This document shows, in pieces, positions 15,475 through 17,293 of a stretch of DNA of 17,293 bases. Below the pieces are notes generated by a model. It was not told the origin of the DNA and made no database searches. It worked only from the letters and a program-made list of their open reading frames with translations. A program made the translations under genes and the position numbers. Each line of letters starts with the position of its first letter. Within the stretch, counting starts at the first letter, position 1. The stretch is from Nitrosomonas sp. (GTDB lineage: Bacteria > Pseudomonadota > Gammaproteobacteria > Burkholderiales > Nitrosomonadaceae), in contig DOOY01000179.1 in assembly GCA_003514765.1 (NCBI GenBank), positions 1 through 17,293 of the forward strand, in the 5' to 3' direction.

Positions 15475-17293
15475 TTATTTGGTTTCAGATGATTTTTCTA
15501 TCTTCAAGGGAGGATTTTTAGTGTGATACCGGTTTGTCATGAGCTCCCAGACTTCTTCAGCATCACTTGATCTGACCAATTCAAATCCAAGTTTATGATA
15601 GTGTTCTTTTACCAGGTTGTTTCTTTCCGTCGGACGATAAAAGCCACGTACTTTATTGATGCCAAACGAACGAGCAAGTGCAACTATCTCATCGCAAACA
15701 GCTTCTTCCACCCTGCGCTTAATGACGCGACAACTCATCAACCAGGTGTCTATTTCCCAAAGATCATTGTAAACTTTGCAAATAACAACGCAAATCATAC
15801 CATTATCCCCAAATTTATCCTGCAAATGTACTTGCAAAGTTACATAATGATCTGATTTTTCGAACTCCAGCACTTCAGCTTCAGTGTAACGACGCGTAGT
15901 CAAGTTAAACTGGTTTGTTTTATTAATCAATTGCACAATCCGTTTTCGGCCCATTTCATCAAAAGGTACAAAACGAATGCGCATCTCCAATGAAACCAGA
16001 TACTCCGTTAAATTGGATGCAGTTTGCTGCATTTCCTGACGCTGGAGATTGCTTTTATACTGCGCACTGCGCTGCGCATCATCTTCGGTATAGTCTATTT
16101 TTTCAAAATAGCGTGCCGCACATAATGTGCGCAGAAATTGCGAAGGATCTTTTGGTAGCTCCGGCACACTTATTTCAGGTATCATCGTCCGTATGATCTC
16201 ACGCTCGGCCGGATTATCGTCGACAAAAACCATCGCATCCAGACCAATGTTCAGTGTTTCCGCTATTCGTCGAATATTCGATGCCTTATCGTCCCAGTTT
16301 GCAATAAAAACAGCAAAATCATCTTCCTTAAGCAACATACCTGAATGTTTGTGGAATGCTTCCAGCGCTATGTTTTTTTCATTCTTGGAGCATATTGTTA
16401 TAATGATTCCCAGCTCTTTAAGTGCCTTTACCCACTGCTGGACAGCTAAAAAAGATTCACCAACCGGATGCCCCTGTCCGATTTGAATTCCCTCGAGTCC
16501 ATCATCGCCAATCACGCCACCCCACAGAGTATTGTCAAGATCGAGAACCAGACACTTTTTACTTTTTCCGCGTAATGCAGCAATCAATTTTGTCAGATAC
16601 TCAGCGTAAAGCGGTATAAAAGTATTGGCCATCGGCACTCTTGACATATACCATTGTCTCTCATCAAACCACTGATTAGTTCCGATCATATTTGCCAATG
16701 CAGCTATATCAAGCATAACATCGGCACACTTTCTCACGTCTTCGGTCAACGCAAAATTAAATTCTGATAGCGACTTACGCAGCATGCCATCAAGCTGGGC
16801 ATCAAAATTTCCACTTAATTCGTAAGGTGGGCAAGCCAGAGATTGCGTGATGCAGATCATGCTGCCGTTATTTGTGAACGATTCTCTTATTTGTTGTAAG
16901 TAACGCAATGCTCCATTACTTAGAACCTTCTCATTGGAACAACTAAATTCGCCGGCAAAAACTGGGTAAGCACGATAGTCCAGCGCCAGCAAAACAGCAT
17001 CCAGACGCGACTGATTGAGTCTAGAAGTCGGATCAAATGCCTCTTGCGCTACCTGTCCAAAATCTGCGGTTACCACTTCAAGATCTATACCATTTCGTAT
17101 GGCTGCTGTTACCATTGGCGGTATCATCAAATCCATAGTGGCATTGCTCACTATACCCAATTTAAATGGCGCCAATGTGCCGGATAACACAGCATGTTTT
17201 TCAGCACTTAATTTTTGTAATGCGCGATATAAACGGTTGGATTGGTTAATAGATAGCGCAGCATTAGTTAACGCGAACACTTCACTGGCAGGT
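15475..17293 (-). CDS. FkbH-like HAD-IIIC protein (5' end beyond the window)
   Basis: The frame stays open to the window edge. A GTG at 17280 would give 601 residues, but FkbH homologues usually start further upstream, so I treat it as 5'-partial. Numbering from that GTG: an SGNH-like region at about 38-235 (LGIVSNATMD, then DAVLLALDYR); the HAD core with the nucleophile motif VLDLDNTLWGG (245-255; Asp247, Asp249), motif II ICSKNEKN (296-303) and motif III FVDDNPAERE (352-361); then the FkbH block NKTNQFNLTTRRY (453-465) and a GNAT-like C-terminus (about 488-570) with FGDNGMICVVI and HKLGFELVR. Characterised FkbH proteins load a glyceryl unit from 1,3-bisphosphoglycerate onto an ACP, and a discrete ACP is encoded in this operon. 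It is the first gene of the operon in the window. Confidence 0.9.
   Translation of the reverse strand, partial: PASEVFALTNAALSINQSNRLYRALQKLSAEKHAVLSGTLAPFKLGIVSNATMDLMIPPMVTAAIRNGIDLEVVTADFGQVAQEAFDPTSRLNQSRLDAVLLALDYRAYPVFAGEFSCSNEKVLSNGALRYLQQIRESFTNNGSMICITQSLACPPYELSGNFDAQLDGMLRKSLSEFNFALTEDVRKCADVMLDIAALANMIGTNQWFDERQWYMSRVPMANTFIPLYAEYLTKLIAALRGKSKKCLVLDLDNTLWGGVIGDDGLEGIQIGQGHPVGESFLAVQQWVKALKELGIIITICSKNEKNIALEAFHKHSGMLLKEDDFAVFIANWDDKASNIRRIAETLNIGLDAMVFVDDNPAEREIIRTMIPEISVPELPKDPSQFLRTLCAARYFEKIDYTEDDAQRSAQYKSNLQRQEMQQTASNLTEYLVSLEMRIRFVPFDEMGRKRIVQLINKTNQFNLTTRRYTEAEVLEFEKSDHYVTLQVHLQDKFGDNGMICVVICKVYNDLWEIDTWLMSCRVIKRRVEEAVCDEIVALARSFGINKVRGFYRPTERNNLVKEHYHKLGFELVRSSDAEEVWELMTNRYHTKNPPLKIEKSSETK

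Overview
The window looks like a chromosome segment from a Gram-negative betaproteobacterium, most likely of the Nitrosomonas/Nitrosomonadales type. This is inferred from the gene content (apaG, gloA-rubredoxin, thiD-thiE-hemL, diheme cytochrome c4, map-rph-rdgB, SppA-like protease, exosortase-A-associated hydrolases) and the moderately AT-rich composition. No rRNA, tRNA, insertion sequence, phage gene or CRISPR array was seen.

Positions 1-11012 are mostly housekeeping. On the + strand are apaG and a short RsmI-like methyltransferase. On the - strand follow gloA and a rubredoxin gene that overlap by one base. Next, on +, come thiD, thiE (overlapping thiD) and hemL, closed by a strong bidirectional hairpin terminator. 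Cytochrome c4 lies on -, divergent from a + strand group: a small membrane-anchored SPOR-like protein, methionine aminopeptidase, RNase PH and the RdgB nucleotide-cleansing pyrophosphatase. An S49 signal-peptide-peptidase-like protease is on -. After a 311-base gene-free AT-rich gap come an EVE-domain protein and a TauE/SafE permease on +.

Positions 11114-17293 hold a tight six-gene operon on the - strand, transcribed from beyond the right edge towards the left. In transcription order it encodes a FkbH-like HAD-IIIC protein (5' end off the window), a hotdog-hotdog-SDR fusion, a GNAT-fold protein with an unrecognised C-terminal half, a discrete acyl carrier protein, and exosortase-A-system-associated hydrolases 2 and 1. 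Genes overlap or lie 13-26 bases apart.

A plausible reading is a thiotemplated mini-pathway. FkbH loads a C3 (glyceryl-type) or other small unit on the ACP, the hotdog/SDR enzyme dehydrates or reduces the acyl chain, the GNAT protein transfers the acyl group, and the two alpha/beta hydrolases process or release it. The hydrolase pair ties this pathway to exopolysaccharide/PEP-CTERM (exosortase A) biology. The product is unknown, and this operon is the most interesting part of the window.
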